A DNA stretch of 8,261 bases from Phycisphaerae bacterium. Its GTDB lineage: Bacteria; Planctomycetota; Phycisphaerae; WQYP01. Positions 1 to 6,975 of the stretch are shown piece by piece (positions within the stretch are counted from its first letter, which is position 1; each line of letters starts with the position of its first letter). The notes below the pieces were generated by a model. That model was given only the letters and a program-made list of their open reading frames with translations, was not told the DNA's origin and ran no database searches. The position numbers and the translations under genes are program-made. The stretch spans positions 1 to 8,261 of the forward strand of contig JABEVA010000062.1 of the NCBI GenBank assembly GCA_013044065.1, given 5' to 3'.

Positions 1-637
1 CATCGTAGCCGCTCACGATAGCCCCTAAGCGGCGCGCCGTGGCAATAGCCTGCAAGCCGGCGACGCCAGCACCGAGCACCAAGACTTTGGCTGCCGTGAT
101 GGTTCCGGCAGCCGTGACCATCATGGGAAATAACTTAGCCAGGCGATCGGCGGCAAGGAGAACCGCTTTGTAACCAGCGATACTGGCCATGGAGGAAAGT
201 GCGTCCATGTTTTGCGCCCGGCTAATACGAGGCAGCAATTCCATGGCCAACAGAGTCAGACCATGGTCGGCCACGGCTTCAATGGCGGCTCTTCGGGTGA
301 ACGGTTCGGCAAAGCCGATCAGCACCGCCCCACGTTTAAGCTCATGGATATCCGCCTGGTCCGCATCCGATTCAAGGACCGGCGAGCGAATTTGCAAAAC
401 GACATCGGCTTGAGCCAGCAGCGCCGCTCGATTTGCGACAACTACCGCTCCTTGATCCACGTATTGACTGTCGGGGAACCCCGCAGCCACTCCGGCACCG
501 GCTTGAAGATGGATTTGCAACCCGGCCTTACGCAGCGCGGCGACTCGCTGCGGCACCATCGCCACCCGTCGTTCTCCCGGGAACGATTCCTGTGGTATCG
601 CCACGATCATACTCTTGATGCTGCTGCTATCGACCAT
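1..637 (-). CDS. pntA: NAD(P) transhydrogenase subunit alpha, N-terminal part (cut by left edge)
   Basis: This encodes the NAD(H)-binding domain I of the proton-translocating transhydrogenase, which exchanges hydride between NADH and NADP+ at the cytoplasmic face of a membrane complex. The 212 visible residues show the family start (IVAIPQESFPGERRVAMVP, about residues 11-29), the highly conserved RAQNMDALSS segment at about 140-149, and the Rossmann motif GAGVAG at 189-194, followed by an SGYD strand end whose Asp suits NAD over NADP. The frame is open to the window edge, so the rest of domain I and the beta subunit lie to the left. The start is uncertain. ATG at 637 has an AAGG twelve bases upstream; an in-frame TTG at 643 sits at better spacing; ATG at 610 would match the usual family start but has no visible ribosome binding site. 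Alanine dehydrogenase shares this fold, but the RAQNMDALSS segment argues for PntA. It is transcribed divergently from the toroid/DUF4159 gene. Confidence 0.93.
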   Translation of the reverse strand, partial: MVDSSSIKSMIVAIPQESFPGERRVAMVPQRVAALRKAGLQIHLQAGAGVAAGFPDSQYVDQGAVVVANRAALLAQADVVLQIRSPVLESDADQADIHELKRGAVLIGFAEPFTRRAAIEAVADHGLTLLAMELLPRISRAQNMDALSSMASIAGYKAVLLAADRLAKLFPMMVTAAGTITAAKVLVLGAGVAGLQAIATARRLGAIVSGYD

Positions 638-996
638 GGCCAATTTCAACCTTACAACGTATGAAATTCCAGTGGATGGCAGCGACCAACCTTCGGATCG
701 CCGCTGCGGAAAGCCGTTGATTACCAAGTCCGCCGCCACAAATGCTCAATGATATGCTATAGAAGCAATCTCGGCCTCACAATAGGGAAATCCCCTTATC
801 TGGAATAGGGGAAACACCATTTGTTCGGCTAGGGTTTTCACCTACGCGGCCAAACTTCGGACCACAGCAGGTCTTGTGCCAACCGCTTGAGCCGACAGAT
901 GGTCGATTCCGCGGGCTGCGGACTGCCGAAAGGGTGTGGACGCGGTATGATGACCGCCGCAGTAAAAAAGAATACCGGTACCACGATTGGGATTGT
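638..996. other. Divergent intergenic region, pntA / toroid-DUF4159 gene
   Basis: About 360 bases separate the two divergent starts, and promoters for both genes should lie here. I see no convincing paired -35/-10 boxes. A TATGCT/GCTATA stretch at 753-761 could be a -10 for the plus-strand gene, but no TTGACA-like box lies 16-18 bases upstream. A short repeat with hairpin potential sits at 781-814. The plus-strand reading frame remains open back to a TTG at 874, but that stretch (RFRGLRTAERVWTRYDDRRS and so on) is charged and lacks a ribosome binding site, so I treat it as non-coding. Confidence 0.5.
781..814. repeat. Short direct repeat with an overlapping hairpin upstream of the toroid/DUF4159 gene
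   Basis: AATAGGGAAA at 781-790 recurs as AATAGGGGAAA at 804-814, with start points 23 bases apart. Between and overlapping them, CCCCT at 792-796 can pair with AGGGG at 807-811 around a loop of ten bases. The arrangement could be a paired operator or a leader RNA hairpin. It could also be chance in a G/C-tract-rich spacer. Confidence 0.35.
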
Positions 997-1072
997 ATGT
1001 TTTTGCGGGCTTGTCAGCGTTTTACCATCTGGTTGGCGATACTCAGCCCAGGAATCGCAACGGAGACCTTAG
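947..1072 (+). other. Alternative-frame signal-peptide-like ORF at the start of the toroid/DUF4159 gene
   Basis: From ATGATG at 947-952 a short frame reads MMTAAVKKNTGTTIGIVCFC, then GLVSVLPSGWRYSAQESQRRP, and stops at 1072. It has a basic n-region (KK), a hydrophobic core and an AXA-like site (YSA before QE). That is a better signal peptide than the one in the long frame it overlaps. Either a lost or gained base separates the true signal peptide from its gene, or this is a coincidental frame. No homopolymer at the place where the shift would be needed explains it, so the first reading is unproven. Confidence 0.3.
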
Positions 1073-3423
1073 CCGTAACCCCGCGCCTGATGGTGCCAGG
1101 TGCGTCGAGAGCCGGGAACGTTCATCGCGCCGACCGGTCATTGCAGCACACCGTGGTGGGCCATGGGTCCACCGCTGAAATAAAGCCCAGGGTACGAAGT
1201 TCGCAGGTGATCAGGGCCATTGACCGCGGAGTAAAATACCTGCTTGAGCAGGAAGATAAGACCACGCTGTGGGAAGGCTTCTGGCCGGAAGACAAAAAGG
1301 CCCATACCAGTGGGAAAACCGCGTTTCCCCGGCAATTTGGCGGTGAAACCGCTCTGGTAACCGAAGCCCTGCTGGATGTGGGCCAAAGCCTGCATATACC
1401 GGCGTTGAACATCTATGCCCCGCCGCTGCGGCGCGCCATTCATTTTCTGGCCGGGCTCCACCCGCAATCCACCTATGTCGCGTCATTCCAGGCCAATGCC
1501 ATGGCTCTGCTGCCGGCCAAGCCCCAATACGTGCGCGTGCTGCAAACGGATGCCCGGTACCTGCAACGGGCGATGAATCGCGATGGTGCCTACACGTATT
1601 GGATTATTCCGCGGTACGTGGGGTTCGGGCACCGGCCGAATTTATGGGACAACTCCAACAGCCAGTACGGCGTACTGGGGGTGTGGGCCTGCGGCCATCA
1701 AGGCATCGCCATTCCGCGGCGCTATTGGGTTCGGGCGGCGGACCATTGGCGCAGAACGCAGAGTTTTTCCGGCGCATGGGGCTACAGCGGTTCCAAACCC
1801 ATCCGGCGGGCGCGCACACCCTGGCGGGCCGCGGATTTTACTCCCGCCGGGCTGGCCAGCCTGCTGATTTGTGATGAATTCATCCACCAGCAGCCCAGGC
1901 TGAATCCGCAACCGGATCCAAATGTGCTCCGCGGCATGGCCTGGATCAACCGGCACTTCACCGGCAAGATCCGCAGCCTTTATGAAATTTACAATTACGT
2001 GCGGCTGGGCCTGGCCTGCGGGCTTCAGACATTTGCACGGCACAATTGGTATGACGATTTTGCTGAGCATCTGGTTAAGAAGCAGCGCCGCAATGGCAGT
2101 TGGAAAGGGCACTTTATTGGGGCGGATCGCAACGTGAGCACAGCTTATGCCCTGTTGACACTCGACCGCGGACTGAATCCCATTCTCTTGAGCAAACTTC
2201 AATACAACAAAAGTGACGCCGGTGTGTGGAACGCGCGGCCGCGCGATGCCGCCAACTTTATCTCCTGGATCAGCCGCACGTTTGAAACACCATTGAACTG
2301 GCAGGTGGTCAGTTTTAACACGCCGGTATCCGATTGGCTTAATTCACCGCTGCTGCTGATAACCGGTGATGCCGATCCGCATTTTTCACCGGGCGATATC
2401 GCCGAACTGCGGCAATATCTTCATGCGGGGGGCATCATTCTGGCATCGTGTGACGGGCGTTCGGCGGTGTTCCAAAAAGCCATGATCCATTACGCTCGGC
2501 AAACCGTGCATCAGCGCTACCCAGTCAAGCCGCTGGCCGCCGCCAGCATGCTTTACCATATACAACCCTGGCTGCACTTCAGGCGTAATCCGGGTTTGCT
2601 GGCTATGAGCAATGGCGTGCGTTATTTGTGGATTATCAGTCCGTTGGACTTGGGGGGCGTGTGGCAGGCGCGGCAACTCAATCGCAAGCGCGATTGGGAG
2701 ATTCCTGCCAACTTATATTTTTATGCCAATGGAAAAGGTGCCCTGTCGAATAGGCTTCATTCCCTGGTGGTGGCACCGCCGACTGGGGCAATCAAGCGGC
2801 GTTTATCGGTGGCGCAAATTAAATACGCGGGGCATTGGAACCTGGAGCCTGGGGCGTGGCCACGCATGGCGGCGCTGGCCGCACGTGCCAATAGGCTTGG
2901 GGTGCGGCTTGCGCGGGTGGTGCCCGCCCAGTTGCATGCCGCCAACTGCGACCTGGCGGTGATGACCGGCACTGGGCACTTCACCTTCCGCAGCCCGCAA
3001 ATTGCCGCCCTTGGCCGTTACTTGCGCCACGGCGGAATGTTGCTGGGCGATGCCGCCGGCGGCAAGCCGGCCTTTACAGATTCATTCGTCAAGCTGATAA
3101 GAATCATTTTCCCACACGTGCCTTTGGTGTCCATTCCACTTAATGCCTCACTGCTGATGGGCAAGTTTCCGGGTGGTACGAATGTGACGCGGGTTAAGTA
3201 CCGTAAGTTTGTGACCGCTGTGGACGGGCTTCAGACGCACCCGCATCTGCTGGGCATTAAATGGCATGGCCGCTGGGTGGTGGTGTATTCGCAATATGAC
3301 ATGACCAGTGGCTTTCTGGGAACGAATACGTGGGGAATTCGGGGTTATGCGCCCGCATCCTCCCAGGCTCTGGCCACCAATGTAATGCTTTACGATTGGG
3401 CGCAGCGCCACGCCCGGCACTGA
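997..3423 (+). CDS. Probable exported protein with alpha/alpha-toroid region and two tandem DUF4159-like domains
   Basis: I chose ATG 997 (808 residues) because it begins a plausible signal peptide (MFLRACQRFTIWLAILSPG, with a possible cut after ETLA); the frame is open upstream to a TTG at 874. Residue numbers here count from 997. Residues of about 70-390 resemble the prenyltransferase/squalene-cyclase toroid repeat (AIDRGVKYLLEQ, AWGYSG, FTPAGLASLLICDE, NGSWKG, STAYALLTL). I see no DXDD acid motif, so cyclase activity is unlikely. Two DUF4159-like domains follow. The first, about 435-590, has LLLITGDADPHFSPGDIAELRQYL then GGIILASCDG. The second, about 603-800, has AVMTGTGHFTFRSPQIAALGRYLRHGGMLLGDAAGG, then VPLVSIPLN and WVVVYSQYDMTSGF. 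DUF4159 is related to the class I glutamine amidotransferase-like fold and often occurs near MoxR/Bat-type gene sets; none is visible here. Its substrate and role are unknown. No Shine-Dalgarno sequence precedes 997. The gene ends 38 bp from the convergent neighbour. Confidence 0.8.
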   Translation: MFLRACQRFTIWLAILSPGIATETLAVTPRLMVPGASRAGNVHRADRSLQHTVVGHGSTAEIKPRVRSSQVIRAIDRGVKYLLEQEDKTTLWEGFWPEDKKAHTSGKTAFPRQFGGETALVTEALLDVGQSLHIPALNIYAPPLRRAIHFLAGLHPQSTYVASFQANAMALLPAKPQYVRVLQTDARYLQRAMNRDGAYTYWIIPRYVGFGHRPNLWDNSNSQYGVLGVWACGHQGIAIPRRYWVRAADHWRRTQSFSGAWGYSGSKPIRRARTPWRAADFTPAGLASLLICDEFIHQQPRLNPQPDPNVLRGMAWINRHFTGKIRSLYEIYNYVRLGLACGLQTFARHNWYDDFAEHLVKKQRRNGSWKGHFIGADRNVSTAYALLTLDRGLNPILLSKLQYNKSDAGVWNARPRDAANFISWISRTFETPLNWQVVSFNTPVSDWLNSPLLLITGDADPHFSPGDIAELRQYLHAGGIILASCDGRSAVFQKAMIHYARQTVHQRYPVKPLAAASMLYHIQPWLHFRRNPGLLAMSNGVRYLWIISPLDLGGVWQARQLNRKRDWEIPANLYFYANGKGALSNRLHSLVVAPPTGAIKRRLSVAQIKYAGHWNLEPGAWPRMAALAARANRLGVRLARVVPAQLHAANCDLAVMTGTGHFTFRSPQIAALGRYLRHGGMLLGDAAGGKPAFTDSFVKLIRIIFPHVPLVSIPLNASLLMGKFPGGTNVTRVKYRKFVTAVDGLQTHPHLLGIKWHGRWVVVYSQYDMTSGFLGTNTWGIRGYAPASSQALATNVMLYDWAQRHARH

Positions 3424-3461
3424 AACTGCGGCCATGACTTGGCACGATGCCGGCACCACGG

Positions 3462-4533
3462 TTATCTGTGAATATCGCGTTCGGGCGGAGCACGTGGGAC
3501 GATCAGGCTTTGCCTGCCTATCCACCGGTTGTCCTTCACGAAGGAGGTAAGGTTCAGGCGCGAACACAATACCAGACGGTCTGGATATTTTGTCAACATG
3601 AATGAGCCATGGCCGAATGGATCACGGATTTTATCAAAGGCCGCTTTGCCACCCAGGCGATACGCCACCGCGGCCCGCATCATCGCCTGAAAAGCAATGG
3701 CGCGGCATTGCTGTGCGTAAATAGCGAGATGAGGGGCCCCCAGATCATGCACAAGCGTATTCACCACCGTCGGATAATCGGGGTAAAAGTTTATTCCACC
3801 AGCACACCCCCCACCACAGATGCTTGAGGTGGTTTGTTCGCACCGCCCGCCTCAACCAAAGTAAATGTGCTTGGGCATCTCCAGCCAACATCTTGGCGGC
3901 ACTGGTTGGAGCCTGTAATCGGGTAAAGGCGGCTTGCAAAGAACTTATAGCTGCCGGCGGAAGTGCCATCAGGTGTATGCCCACCAACTCAGCCAATTTG
4001 ATTTCCGTTTGGTATTCGATGATCAGGCCAATACTTCCATCCCCTTGGCCAAGCCGATGGGCTAGCACCAAGGAATTGCTGAAATCCTTTGTGGCTGTAT
4101 TCCAATGGCCTTGCGACCAAGCAAGCCGCACTGCCAGCGGGATTAAATTTCGCTCGAAGTCGATGGCTTTGGTCAATTCCGGTAACTGCGTGAACGGCCC
4201 CCAACGGGATACATCGTGTCCCCAATTGCAATAAGGCATACCGGCGGCGAAGCGCGCCAACCGCAGCGAATTCCGGCTGGCCCGCACGTATGCCTGCACC
4301 GCTTTATTCAGCGGATAATGGGTTCCGGACTGCAACGCACCGCTTATTGTCCTAGACTTAAGCGTCGGCGGCATGAGTTCAAAAGCCTGATAATAATAGA
4401 GTGCCGCGTTGGCACCGGACGATGGTGGCGATGCGGTCTCGGGTGATGGGGCTGCCCACGACGCGGCTTGCCATGTGGCAACTAACAGCCAAAGGGCCAG
4501 CACCGGTAAAGGAATAAGTGAGAACGCTTTCAT
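3462..4533 (-). CDS. Secreted protein of unknown function, reading frame broken by a frameshift
   Basis: The gene starts at ATG 4533, behind GGGAG with 8-nt spacing, with a clear signal peptide (MKAFSLIPLPVLALWLLVAT, cut probably at SWA-AP, residues 25-28). Residues 40-235 look alpha-helical, with YYYQAFELMPP near 46-56 and CNWGHD near 102-107. I do not recognise a named domain. The initial frame stops at 3745, but a second frame, open from 3851 to the stop at 3462, continues with family-like sequence (GINFYPDYPTVVNTLVHDLG, AFQAMMRAAVAYRLGGKAAF, then DPFGHGSF and YPDRLVLCSRL). The DPFG and VLCSRL pattern resembles the C-terminus of lineage-specific planctomycete proteins. The frames overlap around a run of six C at 3807-3812, so one extra base there would explain the break. 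Joined, the product is about 355 residues, and the gene then ends 38 bp from its convergent neighbour instead of leaving a 320-bp gap. It may be a pseudogene or a sequence error. The extreme C-terminus after VLCSRL is less certain. Confidence 0.65.
3807..3812 (-). other. Probable frameshift site (six-base C/G homopolymer)
   Basis: The run of six C on the plus strand (six G in the coding strand) lies inside the 3745-3851 zone where the upstream and downstream halves of the secreted protein gene are both open. Removing one G changes the local reading to LWWGCAGGINFYPDYP and fuses the two halves into one frame. Confidence 0.55.
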
Positions 4534-4743
4534 GGCTGCTTCTCCCGCGAAAGCGCGATTGCCCAACAGGGAACGGCGAATATCAGGTCATCGCGCTGCG
4601 ATTGATATTATGCAGCGCTTTGCAGCACGTCAATGCCGATGTTCCACACGCTTTTCTGCGGTCACAAAACCTGACTGCACTGCTTGCCTTTTTCAAACCG
4701 CTTATTAAGCTTTTACTGTGATCAAGATCGCGAGGCAGGCAAT
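4534..4743. other. Divergent intergenic region between the secreted-protein gene and the DUF3592 gene
   Basis: This 210-bp spacer should carry both promoters. The only structures I can point to are an 11-bp palindrome GCTTATTAAGC at 4700-4710 and a TTGCCT at 4684-4689. The nearest -10-like TATTAA (4703-4708) is only 13 bases from that TTGCCT, which is too close for a normal promoter. Short open frames that cross it look like chance. Confidence 0.45.
4542..4546 (-). promoter_or_regulatory. Ribosome binding site GGGAG that fixes the start at 4533
   Basis: GGGAG lies 8 nt before ATG 4533. An upstream in-frame ATG at 4566 would add MGNRAFAGEAA ahead of the signal peptide and has no comparable site, so 4533 is preferred. 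Confidence 0.7.
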
Positions 4744-5310
4744 ATGTTCTTATTCAGGCGGCGTTTACGAACACGATTTTCCCTCCCGATGATTAGATTG
4801 CTGACGGCCGCGTTCCTTTTCACTTTTCTGAGCCTGGGCGTAACCTTCACCGTGATCGGCGTGGTGCTGACCAACCAGCAACGCTTTCGTCTGCACACCT
4901 TTCGCCCGACGGCAGCCGTGGTTACCGCAAGCCACATCCATTACGGTTCCCAAGGCGGCACAAAATCACCGATTGTTCACTACATTTACCATGTAGACGG
5001 GAAGCGGTATCTTGGAGATCGTGTATTGGCTGTTGGAGGTCTGTCCGAATCCGGCGATTGGGCCAACAAAATTGTTTCGCAATATCCGGTGGGCCTGCAA
5101 ACCCGCGCGTGGTTTAATCCCGCACATCCGTATTCATCATTCCTGATTCACCAGAAATCGGTCATGCCGGCCCTGCTTTTCTGGATCGGCGTGGCATTGG
5201 ATGTGATGTTTGTCTGCGGAGTGCTTCTGGTGCTTAGAAGGGCGCTCTTTTGGCTGTTGATGGCCCGATATGCCGACGGCCTCACGCCATGGCAACGGCC
5301 AAAACAGTGA
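4744..5310 (+). CDS. DUF3592 domain membrane protein
   Basis: This is a 188-residue membrane protein of unknown molecular role. A basic N-terminus (MFLFRRRLRTR) precedes helix 1 at about 17-43. A probably extracytoplasmic region at about 44-138 has the DUF3592 pattern: HTFRPTAAVVTASHIHY, then VHYIYHVDGKRYLGDRV, then VSQYPVGLQTRAWFNPAHPY, where the last phrase matches the family's 'YPVG ... V.YDP..P' signature. Helix 2 is at about 140-165, followed by a short basic tail. I chose ATG 4744 because GAGG lies 8 nt upstream; an in-frame start at 4684 would add 20 residues with no ribosome binding site. The gene stands alone on its strand, and its last 29 bases overlap the end of the convergent phosphatase gene. 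Family members are widespread and mostly uncharacterised. Confidence 0.85.
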   Translation: MFLFRRRLRTRFSLPMIRLLTAAFLFTFLSLGVTFTVIGVVLTNQQRFRLHTFRPTAAVVTASHIHYGSQGGTKSPIVHYIYHVDGKRYLGDRVLAVGGLSESGDWANKIVSQYPVGLQTRAWFNPAHPYSSFLIHQKSVMPALLFWIGVALDVMFVCGVLLVLRRALFWLLMARYADGLTPWQRPKQ

Positions 5311-6742
5311 TGTCGTCGGTCTGCAATTGGCCCTGAGACCACAACTCCACCGCCGCAAACAAGCGCGGAGCGATAGCATCCAGAGGATCTTTGATATTCG
5401 CGGTGAGCACGTCATGCACCTTCTGGCGGCCAAACAGCTGTCCCTCCGGCGACATGGCTTCAGAAAGGCCGTCGGTTACCAGCACCACCCGATCTCCGCA
5501 ATTCATCGGCAGCGGTTTGGATTGCCACTGGGCCGAGGCTGTCAGGCCCATCAGGCCACCCGTGGAATACAAAGGTTCCCCCGCTGCTGCTGCCCGGAGC
5601 AGGTAACAGGTTTCATGGCCGGCGCTGGCATACTCCAGCGTGTGCCGACTGGGATCCAGTCTGACCACAATAATAGATGCAAAATCCTCCTCCAGTGCCA
5701 CTTGGGTAAAAGTGGCGTTCATCGTGGTAAGCACCTGGCCGGGATCCGTGCTTTCCGCTGCCGCCGCAAGAAATAAAGTTTTGAGCATCGCCGCGCCCAT
5801 GGCCGCTGGAACTCCATGCCCGGAAACATCGGCCACACAGGCCATGATCACCCCATCGGCCAGCAGTTGAAAATCGAAATAATCTCCGCCCACCACGGCT
5901 GCGGGTTTATAGCCAACGGCAATGCGATCCAGGCCAATGGGAACCGGCGGCTGCAAGTGCTGCTGAATGCGCCGGGCCTTTTCAATGCGCTGTTGATCTT
6001 GTCGCCGGCTCTCGGCCAGGCTCGTACTCATGGTGTGAATGGCTGTGGCAAGAAATGCCATCTCCTGACTGCTGCGAATGTTGGGAATATCGGCATCAAG
6101 ATGGCCCTGGCCAATACGCCGCACCGCCGCCACCAACCGTTGCAATGGCCGCGTTACCAATCGAATAAGCACCATGCTGATGACCGCCGTGAGCACCAGC
6201 CCCAATACGGCAATAACGGCCAGCCACAGCAGAATCTGGTTACGAATTCGGCGTTGGATGCCGGCCACGTCTTCGCCCACGTACAACTGCACATCACCGA
6301 GAGTTTCCGCAGCGACCATCACGCGCCGTTGCCCAGTCAGAGCCTGGTGGCTGGGCGATTCTGCGGCCCGCCGCACTGCTCGGTAAAAGCTCCCCGGCCC
6401 CGCTGCGGCATTGCCGCTTTGCAGCACCACCCGGCCCACGCGCACCGCAATATAATGACGCGGTGAACCGGCCACCGATTGCATCAGCCGACAGGTGGCA
6501 TTGATATATTCCTGAACTTCCGGCAGGCCCTGCCCGCGCAGTTCCTGCACACCGTTCGTCAGTGCGGCAGCTTCGGCGTGAAGAGATTGGTAGCGGTCTT
6601 GCAGGCGGCGGCGAAGTTCATGGTGATACAAAAACGCTAAAAACGCCAATAGCCCGATACCGAGTATCACATTCACGGACCAGAGCAACTCAAACCGCAG
6701 GCTGCGCGGTTGCGAGAGTGATTGTTGCGGGACGCTTTCCAT
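5282..6742 (-). CDS. Membrane HAMP-SpoIIE (RsbU-type) serine/threonine protein phosphatase
   Basis: This 486-residue PP2C-family phosphatase probably dephosphorylates a STAS anti-sigma-factor antagonist or similar protein in response to an external or membrane signal. The order is helix 1 at about 18-39; a sensor region of about 130 residues outside the membrane with no recognised fold; helix 2 at about 169-194; HAMP at about 191-247 (VTRPLQRLVAAVRRIGQGHL); a charged linker (RRQDQQRIEKARRIQQHLQP); and the SpoIIE/PP2C domain at about 275-486. Metal-binding acidic motifs are intact: GGDYFD (285-290), ADVSGHG (304-310), TDGLSEA (423-429) and TDDITV (475-480). SAGHE at 373-377 is also typical. 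ATG 6742 follows GGAG with 8-nt spacing, and that site lies inside the end of the preceding 71-residue ORF, so translation is probably coupled. No STAS or anti-sigma kinase gene is in the window, so the target is unknown. Confidence 0.93.
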   Translation of the reverse strand: MESVPQQSLSQPRSLRFELLWSVNVILGIGLLAFLAFLYHHELRRRLQDRYQSLHAEAAALTNGVQELRGQGLPEVQEYINATCRLMQSVAGSPRHYIAVRVGRVVLQSGNAAAGPGSFYRAVRRAAESPSHQALTGQRRVMVAAETLGDVQLYVGEDVAGIQRRIRNQILLWLAVIAVLGLVLTAVISMVLIRLVTRPLQRLVAAVRRIGQGHLDADIPNIRSSQEMAFLATAIHTMSTSLAESRRQDQQRIEKARRIQQHLQPPVPIGLDRIAVGYKPAAVVGGDYFDFQLLADGVIMACVADVSGHGVPAAMGAAMLKTLFLAAAAESTDPGQVLTTMNATFTQVALEEDFASIIVVRLDPSRHTLEYASAGHETCYLLRAAAAGEPLYSTGGLMGLTASAQWQSKPLPMNCGDRVVLVTDGLSEAMSPEGQLFGRQKVHDVLTANIKDPLDAIAPRLFAAVELWSQGQLQTDDITVLAVAMA

Positions 6743-6747
6743 CGGCT

Positions 6748-6963
6748 TTACTCCACAGACGCATTATCCCGCCGTTGCAATCTATGTTTTCCAGGTGACA
6801 CCTGCTCCCCTGTGTATGGTACCGACGCCCCAGAGTGAATCTTTATTTGCGCACGCCGGCCCGGGCGTGGGGCGCTTGCCAAAAGTGCCAATCCAACAGC
6901 CAGTCCGCCCACCCAGAAGATGATCCCCGCCACCATCCACCGAAAGTACCATGCTCGCAGCAT
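6748..6963 (-). CDS. Small single-helix membrane protein, unknown function
   Basis: This 71-residue ORF has one strong hydrophobic helix at about residues 8-30 (RWMVAGIIFWVGGLAVGLAL) and a basic, polar C-terminal tail rich in Arg, Lys, Ser and Pro. I recognise no domain. Support for its being real is positional. ATG 6963 has GGAG 7 nt upstream, placed just after the stop of the reductase gene, and its stop is only 5 nt before the phosphatase start. It fills the gap between two real genes with no spare sequence. It could be an accessory subunit of the reductase or a link between the reductase and the phosphatase, but nothing in the sequence decides this. A short ORF starting at ATG 6977, overlapping the reductase stop in another frame, is less well supported. 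Confidence 0.65.
   Translation of the reverse strand: MLRAWYFRWMVAGIIFWVGGLAVGLALLASAPRPGRRAQIKIHSGASVPYTGEQVSPGKHRLQRRDNASVE
6751..6754 (-). promoter_or_regulatory. Ribosome binding site GGAG for the phosphatase, inside the upstream ORF
   Basis: GGAG lies 8 nt before ATG 6742 and forms part of the last codons (GTG GAG TAA) of the 71-residue ORF. This predicts translational coupling. Confidence 0.7.
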
Positions 6964-6970
6964 ACGTGCG

Positions 6971-6974
6971 CTCC
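6971..6974 (-). promoter_or_regulatory. Ribosome binding site GGAG for the 71-residue ORF
   Basis: GGAG lies 7 nt before ATG 6963 and immediately after the TAA (6976-6978) of the reductase gene. It supports the small ORF and cotranscription. Confidence 0.65.
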
Positions 6975-6975
6975 A

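Noticed and set aside
212..664. 150-residue plus-strand ORF at the left end
   Set aside because: It is the complement of pntA, whose frame carries conserved family motifs; the plus-strand translation has no recognisable features.
1642..2202. 186-residue minus-strand ORF inside the toroid/DUF4159 gene
   Set aside because: Antisense shadow of a well-supported long gene; the translation is Pro/Ala-rich with no domain.
3424..3461. Possible terminator between convergent genes (GGCACGATGCC, 3441-3451)
   Set aside because: The stem is only four pairs, does not extend, and no T run follows on either strand.
4409..4708. 99-residue plus-strand ORF across the divergent spacer
   Set aside because: It is antisense to the signal peptide of the 3462-4533 gene, has no ribosome binding site, and its composition is not protein-like.
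5816..6466. 216-residue plus-strand ORF inside the phosphatase gene
   Set aside because: Antisense shadow; the phosphatase motifs on the opposite strand are unambiguous.
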